Counted from the stretch's first letter, positions 34,328-47,849 are shown. The stretch: 64,000 bases of DNA from Flammula alnicola (GCA_015499995.1 JADNRV010000045.1:248001-312000), one strand, 5' to 3'. Program-made: numbers and translations. Notes: generated by a model not told the origin, from the letters alone.

Positions 34328-36306
34328 ATGGCCATTCCGACCAACGGCTCATCTTTCACCAACTATGGTTGGGCCGTCTGTCTCTGGGCTCTTATCATTG
34401 CTTTCCAGGTATTTCATGTCTCAAGTCAAGTATGTACTACGTATATAATACTCATCTCCTATAGTATGGTTACCACATCTCTGTCCTCAACCAAATCCAA
34501 GCCGTATTGACCTGCAAAGCGACTTCTCCGAACTCCTTGCCTGCCCCCCCTCGTCTCTTGGAATGTATACCCATGTCCGACTTGACCTTTTCCCTTGTCA
34601 CTTCTATCTTTACTATCGGAGGTCTAGCCGGAAGTCTCGTTGCCCACCTTGTAATGGATAACTTGGGGCGACGGGGTACTCACCGTATATGCGCCATTTT
34701 CATTGGCATTGGTGCTGCCTTTATGGGCCTTAGCAATTCTCTAGTTTTCATTTTGTTTGGAAGGTAAGCAGATGCGCCACTGTCTGGCTGAGTAGGCGTC
34801 ACGTTGTCCGGCCAGGTTCCTCACTGGAATAGGCTCTGGTCTCGGTTTATGCGTTGGTCCAATATTCTTAGCCGAAATTGCCCCTTCCAAAATTAGTGGA
34901 AGCGTTGGTTAGTTCCCTTTATTTCGACAAATTTCATTTCATATCAACCTTCACTTTCACGCCTAGGTGTCCTCACTCAGCTAGCAATCGTCTCTGGTAT
35001 CATGTTCACTCAAGTGGCCGGAATAAACTTAGCCGCTCCTTTTACGTGGCGTTACGTCTTTTTCATATCATTTTGCCTTTCTGGCCTTCAAATCTTCTTC
35101 AGCTCGATGGTGGTCGAGTCTCCCGCTTTCTTATTGGGCAAGGGGCGGTTGGAAGACCATAAAACTGCCGCAAGAAGACTCTGGGGCAACACAGTTCCGT
35201 CTCTAGCTTGTAAGACCATCAGAAATTCCAAATATATTCATGTCTTGACTCCATCTCTTCACAAGCTGAGAGTCTCTTTTGAACAACGATTCGGAGGACT
35301 CGCTTGAGCCGCCCCGGCAAGAGAATGCCACCATCCTCCAAGTGTTCACCCTGAAACAACTAAGAAAACCACTCATGATTGTCAGTTCCGCAATGCTAGC
35401 GCAACAAATTTCTGGTAAGTCTGCAAATATCTCCTACCTATCAGGCATTTTACTTACGTACTTGCGTCAACAGGGATCAATGCAGGTTAATAGTGCCGCT
35501 GTGTCATGTCGATAAACAATCACTAAACCTTGTACAACAGTCCTTTATTACAGTAACGACATCCTTGCTAAATCCCTGCCTGAACTTGGGGCCTACATCT
35601 CGCTGGGTGTAACCGTCATCAATGTCATCATGACCTTCCCCCCGATCATTTTGATAGAGGTATGCATTCTGACTTGTTTTTCAATAACCCGATACATGCT
35701 GATGTTCTTTCAGAAACTGGGTAGAAGACGGCTTCTCTTCATCTCGACTGTGGGGCAATTGGTCTCCCTTGCATTTATAGGGTACAGCTTGGATTCGGGT
35801 GCTTCAACGGTGGCCAGCATAGCAATCCTCATCTTTGTGATGTAAGCGCTTATCCGTGATTGATATTCGTGTCTCATTTTGCTCTCTATATAGGTCCTTT
35901 GCTGTAGGCCTAGGTCCCATACCGTTTGTGATAATACCGGAAGTGTCGCCCGCATATGTAAGTCGCTGTCTGAAGACGTCGAGAGATGCTGATTATTTTT
36001 GTAGGCGGTCTCGGCCCTCTCGTCCGTGGCCCTTTCTATAAACTGCAAGTCTTCAAGTTTTCCCCCCCTTCATCTCGACGTAGTGTGGCTAACCACCTAA
36101 CACTTTTAGGGATTGCAAATTTCATCGTCGGCCTTGCTTTCCTTCCAATCCGGAATTTATTATCAGGAGGAGATATGTATAAAGAAGGCCAAGTCTTTTA
36201 TGTTTTCATTGCAATATTTAGTGCTGCCGCTGTCTGGCTTTTCAGTGTCTACAAAACTAGTTCGACTTCTAGCCACATGTTTTATAATGCTCAATTGTTA
36301 CAATGA
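34328..36306 (+). CDS. MFS sugar transporter (hexose-transporter family)
   Basis: This is a twelve-helix major facilitator of the sugar porter family. Family motifs: YGYHISVLNQIQAVLTC at the first helix, GSLVAHLVMDNLGRRGTHR (loop 2-3 signature, near 34640-34690), FLTGIGSGLGLCVGPIFLAE then APSKISGSVG (near 34815-34910), FTWRYVFFISF, and KLGRRRLLFISTVGQLVSL in the second half (near 35715). PFVIIPEVSPAY and INWIANFIVGLAFLPIRNLL follow near 35925-36160. About eight introns join in frame with no frameshift. The last is a GC-AG intron (36045-36109). The stop is TGA at 36304-36306. The relatives I recall are vacuolar or plasma-membrane types such as yeast Vps73/Ybr241c. The substrate cannot be told from sequence. 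Confidence 0.87.
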
Positions 36307-36830
36307 AAAATCCATCTACGTCTGCAGCCGTTTCATAACGATAGGCCCCTGCAAATTCTGCTTGTTTGCGCTGATGTTTGTACTATCTGAGGATCTGGTA
36401 GAAAAGGAAGGGGCTTCAAGGCCTCTTGAAAAACTAAAACCAGGCGTTAAAATTCTTGCTGCTTTCGGTTGCCTCTCAGAAGGTCAAAGAATTCAGGAAG
36501 ACCAAACATGTAAACAAGCAAAAGTCCAGGCCTATCGTTATGAAAACGGGTGTAAATGTTACATAGCATATGGTTGAAGTCGCAGATGCATAGGTGACAA
36601 GGTGATAATGGAAGCTCGTCGGAGATTGCATGTTAAAGCGGAGCGTGAATTCGGGCGTGCCAAGCGCAGGAGGCTACGAGGAACTTTTGCCACTCTGCAC
36701 ATTGACGAACCCGTGTTGGAGGTGGCCTGCATCTCAAATTCCCCAATTACCCTCCAAACAATCATTCAAAACGGCGACTGGACCTGGAAGCGTTGCCCGG
36801 CGCTCGGTGACCCCATCCAGGTCGTCCCAT
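36307..36830. other. intergenic, transporter 3' UTR and NOT1 promoter
   Basis: One plus-strand open frame (from 36602, basic N-terminus) runs through this region into the first NOT1 exon in another frame. It has no recognisable domain and most likely is 5' UTR sequence. Nothing else is seen. Confidence 0.45.
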
Positions 36831-39800
36831 ATGGACAACCCGCCGGCAACGAACATACACACCATCGTCAAGGCTCAGATTGTTTTTCTACTTTCGACCT
36901 TAACGGAGGAAAATTTCGAGAGGAATCAGATGGAAATACGATCTGTGCGTTTATCATGATTTTTTCTGCCATTGAGAACGCTAACCAACCACTTGTTTGC
37001 TCTTTCAGCTCTCGGACCAACATGGAATAGATACATACCTACACTTCATACGACGCCTCATCGTGCACTCTCAACCACGCCTCCTACCAACACCCCCAGC
37101 TTCCGCGTTCGATGCTTCTACGTCCCTCACTTTTCGTCTGCTTGTTCAAGAGACCCAACGTCTTGCTCGTGACCCGTTTCTCGCGGATAGGTTTAGGGAC
37201 GGAGTAGGCGGCGGCGAAGGAGATAGTTTTAGGCATTTCGATTTCGCGCGATTCGTCGATCGCATTGGCTTACGGCCTCTCGAACGTCTCGTTCTTGCCG
37301 CTGCGATAGTTTCTGGTCAAACTCGGAAGGAGCTCTCCAACCAAGCCGTTGGCGTGATTCGTGCTGAATTCGACAACGCAGTGTTGGAACTGTGCCAAAA
37401 ACCTCCCCTGGAACACGCAGACTTCTCCCTGAGCCAACTGACCAAACTCCTGTCCAATCTGCTGTCAGACGTCCCGCCTGAAGCTCCTATTTTAGACTCC
37501 ACACAACGACAGGCTCTTATCGTTGCTGCCCAAACTAAAATGGGAAAAGAAGCGATGGGGCCCATATTGCACCGCATACTTGCAAAGTTGAGGTATGTTC
37601 ATGTCTTTTCTGTGTGATATTGACATTTTGAATCCTTATACCTTGTCGCAGCCTTCCGCCAAACACTTCGCTGGTGGAAGTCTTGATCCAGTTGGGTCCA
37701 GACGTCACAAGTGATTCAGAGCTAGTTAGAGGTCTCTTGGAACGGTTCGGCATCACAGAAACCAATCCTCCCCGTGACGCCCAAGTCATAGAAATTATCT
37801 CGACCTTGTCTCGCCTTGCCGCTGAAGGAACCATAATATGTGATGTTGGAGCCTTGGTTTGCGCCCTAGTTAGCTACGTAAGTGCTCGCCAAGTCATACC
37901 ATTGCTTTCATTCAACTTTTTCTGTCTTTTCAGAACGTTCCTCTCAATTGGCCGAGTGTCATCAAGTCTTTTGACTGGGCAGACCGACATGGTGTCGATA
38001 CCGCGACCCTGAAAATGTTGATTGCCATTCTGCTCTTCTCCCCCCGTGACGCCGAGCCCCATGCTGTGACAGGTTTCTGGGAATCCTGGTCAAATCCCAT
38101 GTACCAACTGCGCCTCCTCGATGCCTTACTCTCTCTTCCAGCCGATACGTTCAACTTTGTTCAATTACCTGGCCGTCGAATTGTGACAGTAGACGACGTA
38201 TCTATCGCAAGCCCGACAATCAAGTCTCTTGCCGCCAACGTCCAAGGCCAAACGTGGAATTCACTTGAATTGTTCCAGGTATTGGTTCGTCTGGCTGGTT
38301 CGGAGTCGATGGAGATTCGTCATTGTGTGCGAGAAATGTTGGACAAGGCCATAAAAATAAGCGCGGAGATTGTTCATATGGGTTTGCTCCAAGTACCTGT
38401 AAGTTTCAAACCCCAGTGTATGTTGCAGATAGCATTTTCTCACGCTTATAATACAGGATCTGCCTTGGAACGAAATACGCTCGGAATATTCACGCAAGCT
38501 TCTGGCTATGTTCCTTGCCGGGCATCCCAACCACCAACTTGTTTTCATGAGAATATGGCAAATCGATCCTTCGTATCTAACCACCGCTTTCCGCGACTTC
38601 TATGAAGAGAATCCCCTCAATATTACTCGGATTTTGGATGTCGCCCAAGACCTAAAGGTACCTTACTTTCCTATATTCATTCTCGTTCATCAATCAACTT
38701 ATATCCTTAGATTCTTGACGCATTGCTTGAAGTTCAGCCGTTTACCTTTGCACTCGACGTAGCAGCGCTTGCATCGCGGCGCGAGTACCTGAACCTCGAC
38801 AAATGGCTAGCAGACAACGTCGCGACTTACGGAGCCGAATTTCTTCGTGCAGTTATTCATTTCTTGGAGCAAAAGATGGAAAGCGAAAAGGCGACCAGAT
38901 TATCAGATCCAGCTATCGAGAGTCGTACAATGTCCCTGAACCCTACCACTATCACCATTATCCTCCGTGTCCTCCGAAACAAGTCAGTACCTTTTCTCCC
39001 CAACAGTATGAGAATCAAAAACTAATACCGTTCAATACAGCTCCTCTCTACTCGATCCAAATGATGTGGAAGCCTGCATTGAAGTCCGCAATACCTGCCT
39101 ACAAGTCATCCTCGCCTCATGACCTTAACTCCCAACTCAGACATTGAGTCTGGGTTGACGGTTGTCACGTACTCCAACGAAATTGAGTCTGAAGTGGACG
39201 GAATCTACAAGCAAATGTACGACGAAAACACGACAATTGATGAAGTCATCGCCATGCTCGAACGCTATAAGCAATCCAATAATCCTCGCGACCATGAAGT
39301 GTTTTCTGCATGATCCACTTCCTTTTCGACGAATACAAATTCTTCCAGTCATATTACCCAGCTCGCGAGCTGGCAATGACTGGCTACCTCTTTGGCTCTC
39401 TCATCCGACATTCCCTCATAGAATATATCCCCCTCGGTATTGCCATGCGATACATCCTCGACGCGCTCAACTGCCCACCTGATACCAACCTCTTTAAATT
39501 CGGCATTCAAGCGCTGAGTCGATTTGAATACCGTCTCGCTGAATGGCGACCGTTGTGCGAAGCTTTGATCAGAATACCCCACCTTCTTGAAGCTCGTCCG
39601 GACCTCGTCGCAACCATACAACGAGCCTTGAATGCGCCTGGAGCACCTGGCGACAATATTCATGACACACATCTCGTCTCTCCAACCCCCCTTTCGAATC
39701 CGCCCCTCCCTTCACAGCCATCCAACCTGATGCATCTCCGAACCCCTCGAAGCGCCCCCTGAAGAGTTGTCTGATCGCATTCTGTTCATCGTCAATAATC

Positions 39801-42800
39801 TCGCCCCCAATAATTTCGATTCCAAAGTCAAGGAGATGCGAGAACAGTTTGTTGATCAGTACTCACGATGGTTTGCCAATTATTTGGTTGACCAACGAAT
39901 CAGCACCGAGCCAAACAATCACCCACTCTATCTTCGTTTCCTTGACGCGTTGGACCGCCAACCATTGTTCAAACTCATTCTGCAAGAAACTTTCGTCAAG
40001 GCGGCAGCTCTGCTCAACTCTGACAGGAGTATCTCGGGTTCAGACCGCAACGCGTTAAAGAATGTTGGTACCTGGCTTGGTACAATAACTCTAGCCCGTG
40101 ATCAACCCATCAAACACAAAAACCTTTCCTTCAAAGATCTTCTCATTGAAGGATATGACAGCGGTCGACTTATCGTCGCCATTCCTTTCGTCTGCAAGAC
40201 TCTCGAGCCTTGCGTGAAATCCAAAGTCTTCAAGCCCCCAACCCGTGGCTCATGGCTGTCATAAGTTTGCTCGCCGAACTCTATCATTTTGCAGAACTCA
40301 AGCTGAACCTCAAATTCGACATTGAGATCCTCTGCAAGAGCCTTGAGCTTGACCTCGACACAGTTGAACCCACGACCATTCTTCGCAATCGACCTTTGGA
40401 GTCTTTGACAGGCCTTCCTCTTCCCGAGTATCCTGAAGATATAGGCTTGTTGCCCATAGGCGGAGAACCTTCAGCAGGTCAGGTGGGAGACTCTCAAGTC
40501 TTGGTCCTTGGTGCCCAAACTTCTCCGGAAGCTCATCGACCTCTGGGGGTGCATATCGAGGCCATCCTCACAACTTGGTTCATCTTGTGCACATCAGCAA
40601 TCAACTCGCTCCGCTCAATGTCAATCCAACTTTCAAGCGTGCGGTTCAACATGCAGTCGACCGGGCCGTACGAGAGGTATTCAACAAAATATAACGCGTT
40701 GTGTCTAAAAGTTAACTTTTTCTCTCTTAGATCATCCTTCCTGTCGTTGAACGTTCTGTTACCATAGCTGGCATCTCTACAAAAGAGTTGGTAGCGAAGG
40801 ACTTTGCCACGGAGCCGAATGAAGAGAAATTGCGCCGAGCTGGTCATTTGATGGCACAGAAATTGGCTGGAAGTCTCGCCCTTGTTACTTGTAAGGAGCC
40901 TCTGAAGAGTAATCTTGCCACACACCTGCGGCAATATCTAATTGAGCATGGATTCAATGAGGTTCGTCGAGTTTTCTGCCTTCAATTTGCCCGTCGTTTA
41001 ACTTTGCCACAGCAAATTGTCTCTGAACAAGTTGTTTCACTACTTGTCCAAGATAATCTCGATATCGCTTGCTCTGCGATCGAGAAAGCCGCCATGGAAC
41101 GTGCTATCACTGATGTCGATGAAGGGTTTGCTTCTTCTTACGATGTTCGAAGGCGTCATCGCGAGGTCAGCCTTTGTAAACTATCTATGGAAGCCTACTA
41201 ACACCTCCCTTGTGTAGCTTCGCAGCACTCAGGCGTTCTGGGATCCCTCCGTCCCTCATTCGAACTTCACCGCGTCGCTCCCTGACCCCCTTCGTATTAA
41301 GCCAACCGGAGTTCAATCTCATCAAGCCCTTGTATATGAAGACTTTGGTAGCTATCTTCTCTTCGTTATCTTCGAACTTGATTCTGAAACTGAGAAAGGT
41401 GCAGACCTTAAACGGCGAACCGATAGTCGGCCAGCTTCTGTTACCTCGATTCATACGTCTGCTGCTCCGTATTCACAGTCTCCTTCAATGGAACACGAGT
41501 TCAACCAAAACCTTCATAATCATCAGGAGGCTATGGACCGCTTCGCTGTATGTGACTCATGTCATTATATTGTGTCTTAACTAATTAATCTTTCTCTAGA
41601 TCCTGACTCGTGACCTAGAAGCGGTTATGCTTCAATACCCCAACCAATCGTTAGCCAGTCTTGCTGCCAACCATGATATTCATCACCTTGTCCGCCAAAT
41701 AATGCTCCTGGCAGACGAAGCTGCCGATAGAGAACGTACACCTTTGATGATGTCACAGAAAATTGTCCAGTTGTTGTACAAGACAAACTCACCTCTCGGT
41801 CGTGAAGTTTATGTTGCTCTCCTTGACCAGTTATGTCGCTCGTTCGAAGATGTCGCGAAGGAGGCCATAACATGGTTACTATATGCTGAAGATGAGGTAT
41901 GTTATTAAATTGCTTAACAAAACAGCCATCTATATCCCTCTTTTTAGCGCAAGTTCAATGTGCCCGTTACGGTAACATTGTTGCGGAGCGGGCTCGTCAA
42001 TACAACCTTACAAGACCAACAGCTTGCCAAATTACTTTTGATGACCCTCGTCCGATTTTACTCAACTTCGCAGCCAACCTCATTCGCGAGTGTCTGTCAT
42101 CTGAACCTCCAGTCGCAACTCAGGGCCAATTCGCTTACTCGATTGAGATTCTTAATCAACTTTCCTTGGCAGGGAAAGCTAATGATGAGTACGTTTTTTC
42201 TCTTGACACGAGCTGTATAATGTCCATTAACATAAATTCCAGGGTGAATCGACTCATTGATGATCTGCGAGGAATTAGGCGAACCCCAGTCACAGCGCCT
42301 TCTGACTCTGCATTTGCCATTTCGAGTCAAGCCAAAGCGGACGAGCAAATGCGTGAAAAGTTATTCATTTGGTTTCAGCAATGGATTACTATCTTCCAAC
42401 GGTCGCACTCTCCGGAGAAGAGTTTCGTCCCCTTTATCACGCAGCTGACCAAGCAGGGATACTAAAGGTCGAAGACGCCTCGTCATTTTTCTTCCGGGTC
42501 TGCACCGAAACCAGCGTAGACAGTTACAACAAATGCGTGGCTACCGGCGACTATGATTACGCATTCCAGGCTGTGGATGCTATGTCGAGGCTCATCGTCT
42601 ATATCATCAAATATCATGGTGATGCCTCGGTGTCAACAATGATCAAGCGAAGGTTCATTACTTCAAGAAAATCCTGTCGATTTTCGTCCTTGTCCTTTCT
42701 GACCAGCACGAAAAACAAGGACCCAACTTCTCGCAGAAGCCTTACTTCCGGTTTTCTCGAGCTTGGTCAACGATTTGCATAGCATCGAGAGTCACCTCGG

Positions 42801-44099
42801 CCCCGTGTACTTCCAATTGCTGATTGTGATCAGGTACTGAACCAATCTTACATCAAAGAATGTTTGCTAACATACGCCCACCTGTAACAGTGACACATAC
42901 AGTTCATTGCAGCCAATCTACTTCCCAGGATTTGCATTCTCTTGGATGTGTCTCATTTCCCACCGACTGTTCATGCCGAAGTTACTGATGTCTGAAAATC
43001 GAGAGGTTCGTGTCTTAATGATAATCAATGTTACTCTCTAATCAAAAATTAGGGATGGGATGCATTCCATAAGCTTCTGTTGTCCCTTTTCAACTTTTTG
43101 GCACCTTTTTTGAAAGATGGGGATCTGCAAGTAGCGGCACGAGACCTCTACCGTGGTGCCCTCAGGCTGCTTCTTGTCCTCCTTCATGATTTCCCCGAGT
43201 TCTTGAGCGAGTACTACTTCACGCTCTGTGATGCCATCCCTCCACGTTGCATTCAGTTCCGGAATATCATCCTTAGCGCCTTCCCACCAGCGATCATTCT
43301 TCCCGACCCTCATCTCCGGAACATCAAATTCGACGCTATCCCAGAAATGGGACCAATCCCCCCCATTTTATCAGACTTTACCTCCGGGTTAAAGAGCGGC
43401 GATCTCCGCGGTTACCTTGACCAGTATCTATTGAACCGAGGAACACCGTCATTCCTACCATCGCTGAAGGATCGTTTGAGATTAAAGGGCGATGATTCTT
43501 CTGAATCATACAATCTCTCGCTAATCAACTCTCTCGTCATGTACATCGGTGTTTCTTCCGTGGCGCAGGCAAAAGCAAGAAGTGGTTCATCACTCTTCAC
43601 ACCCAGCGATCCAGGCGTCGTTGCACTGCAGTACTTGGCCATCAATTTGGATATTGAGGGTCAGTCCTTTCTTGTCTCGTAACGTTTTATTATACTGAAC
43701 GCATTATACTGAACGCATTGTTCATAGGACAACACCATCTTCTCAGTTCGATGATACTTCATCTCCGCTATCCAAACGCCCACACGCATTGGTTTAGCTC
43801 TCTCATCCTCCATCTATTCCTGGAGGTAAATGATGATCGCTTCCGTGAAGTTCTGACCAAAGTACTTCTTGAGCGCTTCATTGTCCACCGGCCACATCCA
43901 TGGGGCGCGTTGGTGACATTCATCGAGCTGTTGCGTAACCCAAAATACGATTTTTGGAGCAAGGAGTTCATTCGAATTGGACCAGAGGTCACGTTGCTGC
44001 TAGAAAGTGTAAGTTCCTCTGTATGCTCTTATGTCGCGAAAGCGGGAACTGATGATTATTCCGTCATTTCAGGTGGCACGATCAATTTTCCAACAGTAG
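36831..44099 (+). CDS. NOT1: CCR4-NOT complex scaffold subunit NOT1
   Basis: NOT1 is the large scaffold of the CCR4-NOT deadenylase, binding Caf1/Ccr4, Not2-Not5 and Caf40. The start NIHTIVKAQIVFLLSTLTEE and SDQHGIDTYLHFIRRL are typical. A MIF4G-like Caf1-binding part is near 39150-40230 (ESEVDGIYKQMYDENTTIDE, FFQSYYPARELAMTGYLFGS). The Caf40-binding DUF3819 region follows (GTWLGTITLARDQPIKHKNL; REIILPVVERSVTIAGISTK; LVTCKEPLKSNLATHLRQYL). The Not1 C-terminal domain is at 42890-44099 (RGALRLLLVLLHDFPEFLSE, FRNIILSAFPPAIILPDP, HPWGALVTFIELLRNPKYDF). About 20 introns are present. Frame breaks occur near 39118, 39312, 39711, 39757, 40229, 40573, 42462 and 42652, each fixed by one base. The stop is TAG at 44097-44099. 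Confidence 0.93.
43689..43716. repeat. 14 bp tandem duplication in a NOT1 intron
   Basis: The unit ATTATACTGAACGC occurs twice head to tail inside an intron just upstream of its acceptor (CATAG near 43727). It does not touch coding sequence. Confidence 0.85.
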
Positions 44100-44331
44100 A
44101 AGCTTTGTCGTTATAATTCTCGCTATCTTCGCACATATCTGTCATTCCTATCTGGGCTTATTACACCTGCATACTGTATTGTAACAACAATTCTGTGTTA
44201 TCATTCTGCGATTGACGTTGCAATGTTCGCAAATAAGTTTCTTCTCAACGTGACAGACATCCCGTGAGTGTGACATTCGTGGTTCCACAGGTCGCGTCTC
44301 TTTCAAACAACTTCAACTTCAACTTCGTAAT

Positions 44332-46175
44332 ATGCCTCGCGAAATCGTTACTGTACAACTAGGGCAATGTGGAAATCAAAGTACGCTCCTTTGAATGCTA
44401 CGTTAGAAACCATATTCTAAAGAATATACGCAAGTGGGTTCCGTCTTCTGGCAGCGCCTATGTGCGGAACACGGAATTAGTAGAGACGGAATCCTTGAGG
44501 AATGGGCAACGGAAGGAGGCGATCGCAAAGATGTTTTCTTTTACCAGGCGGACGATGAACACTACATCCCCCGTGCCATTCTCGTCGATCTTGAACCAAG
44601 GGTATGTGGACCATTCAAGTGAAGCACTTGTTTTGACACTTCATAGGTGATCAATAACATTCTCGCGTCGCCATATGCAAACCTTTATAACCCCGAGAAT
44701 ATCTTTGTCTCTAAAGATGGCGGAGGTGCAGGAAATAACTGGGCCCAAGGGTATTCCGCTGGAGAACGTATCTACGAAGAAGTCATGGAGATGATCGACC
44801 GCGAAGCAGAAGGCAGTGATTCATTGGAGGTATGAAGCCAGGCAGTATCATCTTCATTTCAACTAAAAGTCGCCTTAATCACAGGGATTTATGCTAATGC
44901 ATTCAATAGCAGGAGGCACCGGCTCCGGTCTGGGGTCATTTTTACTGGAACGACTCAATGACAAATTCCCCAAAAAGCTTATCCAGACTTACAGTGTGTT
45001 TCCTAATGCTCAGGAAGGAGATGTTGTCGTGCAGCCGTACAACTCCTTGCTTACCCTAAAACGGCTGGTTAATCATGCCGATTCGGTTGTCGTCCTGGAC
45101 AATGGCGCCCTTTCACGAATATCCGCGGACCGATTGCATGTTCAGACACCCTCCTTTGATCAAACGAACCAATTGGTGTGCTCTACTCAAAAGTTTTATT
45201 TATCCTGTGTCCTTGCTAACCATGGCGCAGGTGTCTACTGTTATGGCAGCGAGTACACAAACTCTTCGATACCCTGGATATATGAACAATGATCTCGTTG
45301 GAATCATCGCCTCACTGATACCTACACCTCGATGCCATTTCTTGATGACATCATACACACCATTCACAAGCGACCAAATAGATAAGGTAGATGACTTTTC
45401 GGGTTCTCTGTTGCTGTCAATTGAACTGAACTATGTAATTCAGGCAAAACCTATCAGGAGGACCACTGTCCTTGACGTTATGCGTCGTTTGCTTCAGCCG
45501 AAGAATCGCATGGTCTCTACCACGCCTAGCAAGACTGCTTGTTATATTTCCATTCTCAACATCATCCAAGGAGATGTCGATCCCACCGATGTTAGTCTAC
45601 ACATATTATCTTCTTTGCCGTGGTCTTTATTGAAGATTGCCGTAGGTCCATCAATCGCTTCTTCGGATACGTGAACGCCAACTTGCAAACTTCATACCCT
45701 GGGGCCCAGCCTCAATACAAGTTGCACTGACTCGTAAATCACCGTACATTACTACAAACCACCGTGTTAGTGGTCTAATGCTGGCTAACCACACAAGCAT
45801 TGCTTCAGTGGGTTTCTCCCATTAGCTTTAATTGTTCCTCTATCCTGATGTTCGGTCAAAGCTCTTCAAACGCATGTTAGACCAGTTCGACCGACTTCGA
45901 AGACGAAATGCCTTCTTGGAGCAGTATAAGAAGGAGAAATTGTTCGAGAATGGGCTTGAGGAATTCGATGATGCCAGGTAGGAGGCCTGTCGTTTTGAAA
46001 ACCCAACCATCTTCTAATCCGCTCATATCAGGGCAACGTGCGAAGAGCTTTTGAAAGAATACAAAGCCTGCGAAAGCCCTGACTATATCACATATGTATG
46101 TTATATTGTTCGCGCAGACGGCTTGCACTCTAATAATCTTTCTTGCAGGGTGCGGATGCGGAACAAGCAACATAA
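44332..46175 (+). CDS. TUB4: gamma-tubulin
   Basis: Gamma-tubulin nucleates microtubules at spindle pole bodies and is part of the gamma-tubulin complex. It starts [16 protein letters not shown]. The tubulin GTP-binding signature GGTGSGLGS is at about 44912-44940. Gamma-specific sequences include [60 protein letters not shown] and [10 protein letters not shown]. The C-terminus is [20 protein letters not shown] ... [20 protein letters not shown], ending DAEQAT with TAA at 46173-46175. About nine introns are present, including several near the 5' end as is common in basidiomycete tubulin genes. No frameshift. It starts 232 bp after the NOT1 stop, in tandem. Confidence 0.95.
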
Positions 46176-46603
46176 CCAGTGCGGTGGATCTGGCAATTCT
46201 ATATTTATTTACCATCTAGTTCTGAAGCAGAGAACTTCAATAGCACTGTCAACAGTCTCTTCGAAATATGTTGCAGCCTGCTGGGGCGAGGAGTATACCA
46301 ACGAAGTTCAATCCATAGCCACCCTGAGAGGCCTCGCTCGATCTGTTAGCATATTGTACTTACGATCTGTATAAAATGAGTCCAATGTAATTGCATGTCG
46401 CAATATTGAGGCCAGTGTTAGTTATGACCACTTTTGTTATTGACGAGAAGAATGCTTGGAATTGTGCAAACAACTGATGCAAAGCACTAATATATAGTGA
46501 TGTTATAATGCTCTCTCTACTTCTCTAAGAGCGGATCAAACGTCTAGAATTATACGGGGTAAAAAAGAGAACGCAGATATCCAACAACGGCACCGCAAAA
46601 CAA
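46176..46603. other. convergent 3' region, gamma-tubulin / MBF1
   Basis: This is 428 bp of AT-rich tail-to-tail sequence. The open frames here are the out-of-frame extension of the last tubulin exon. No RNA gene or repeat was seen. Confidence 0.5.
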
Positions 46604-47327
46604 CTACGTCTTCTTGCTTGGCCCGTCTAGCTTCTTTCCAATATCGGAGCCTGGATGAAGAGAAAATGAGACGAAGATGTATATGTTGAGAGGTATAGTT
46701 ACCACGGAGTTTAACACCAAGAACACGCTCAAGCTTGCCGAGGATTTGGGGATTAGGAATGGCTTTACTTGACTCGTAATCTTGGATGATGGAGGGCTTC
46801 TCATTGACCTTCTGGGCTACGTCCTTCTGAGAAAGCTTCAATTCAAGACGAGCATCTTGAATGGCCTATTACATTTACGCAAGATTAGAGCGCTATACGT
46901 ATGAAAGGGCAAGAACGCACTCTGCCAACAGAAAGTGCAATCTTTGGAGGAGGAGCAACCTCATTCTCTCGGTCTAGCTTGGCAATACGTTGGTGGTCGG
47001 TGCCTATGCAAGTTAGCGGTTAGGTATTTCCTGAAAGAACGGAGGACGCTCAAGGTACCTTGGTGGGCTTTGTTTGCTCCTCCGGTGACTTTCTTGTCAG
47101 TGGCAACCACAGCGCCTGTCCGCCGAGCCTTAAGACAATCGTATAATGAGCGCTGGCAGGAAATTCAGTGAAATATCATGCTTACAGCTAGAAATATGGA
47201 CTTTAGTATGAATCGTATGCAGATATTGGATGAAGAGCATACCGTTCAGGTCAGAGTCTTTCTTGGTAACTTTTGCTACCTGGCGCTTGAATCCAATGAC
47301 GGTTTTGCTATCCCAGTCGTCGCTCAT
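46604..47327 (-). CDS. MBF1: multiprotein bridging factor 1 (transcriptional coactivator)
   Basis: MBF1 links bZIP activators such as Gcn4 to TBP and also limits ribosomal frameshifting in yeast. The N-terminal MBF1 domain is [33 protein letters not shown], then the linker [21 protein letters not shown] cro/C1-type helix-turn-helix follows: [47 protein letters not shown]. The last exon is [14 protein letters not shown], with the stop at 46604-46606. Four or five introns join in frame; no frameshift. Length (about 150 residues) is normal for the family. Confidence 0.94.
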
Positions 47328-47849
47328 GATGATGATGGATGATGTGTATATGGTGGGTGAAGGTAGAGAGAAAGTCGAGTCAGAGGGACAGCTGTTAAGT
47401 AATGAACAGGACGTGTGGGGCTGTGCGATCGAGGTGATCGTGTGACAGTGACAATTACTTATGTAAACAATAAAATTACATTTATGATTTGCAGTCTCAA
47501 ATTACATAATTATACTCCGGGCTGCGTGAGGCTGCGTGCTGTACGGTGCTGCCATAACGACACTGATGATAATACTTATGATGGGCGATGTAATTTCGTG
47601 TCTTTAACTCTTTCTTCTCTTTCACCTCATCTTCGCTTTTCTTTTTCCTGTTAGCGCTTGCGCTCGGAGACGTTGAACGTCTTCATTTTCTTCCATTCTC
47701 TTCTTCAATTTCTTCAAAGCCCTGTGCAGCAAAAGTCGATCTTTCAAATTGTGCGTTTTCTGTTTCGCCTCGACTGTTGCTTGCGCCTCTTACTTATGTC
47801 CCACCATGAACTCTTCTAGTATTGTTCTCTCCTTCACTAATAGAACGCA
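47328..47849. promoter_or_regulatory. 522 bp divergent region, MBF1 / tetraspanin
   Basis: This head-to-head upstream region includes a CT-rich block on the tetraspanin side (about 47600-47720), which resembles the pyrimidine tracts common ahead of fungal transcription starts. No other element is clear. Confidence 0.4.

Noticed and set aside
36602..37030. 142-residue open frame with a basic N-terminus ahead of NOT1
   Set aside because: It overlaps the first NOT1 exon in another frame, shows no known domain and is interrupted by the NOT1 intron; best explained as leader sequence.
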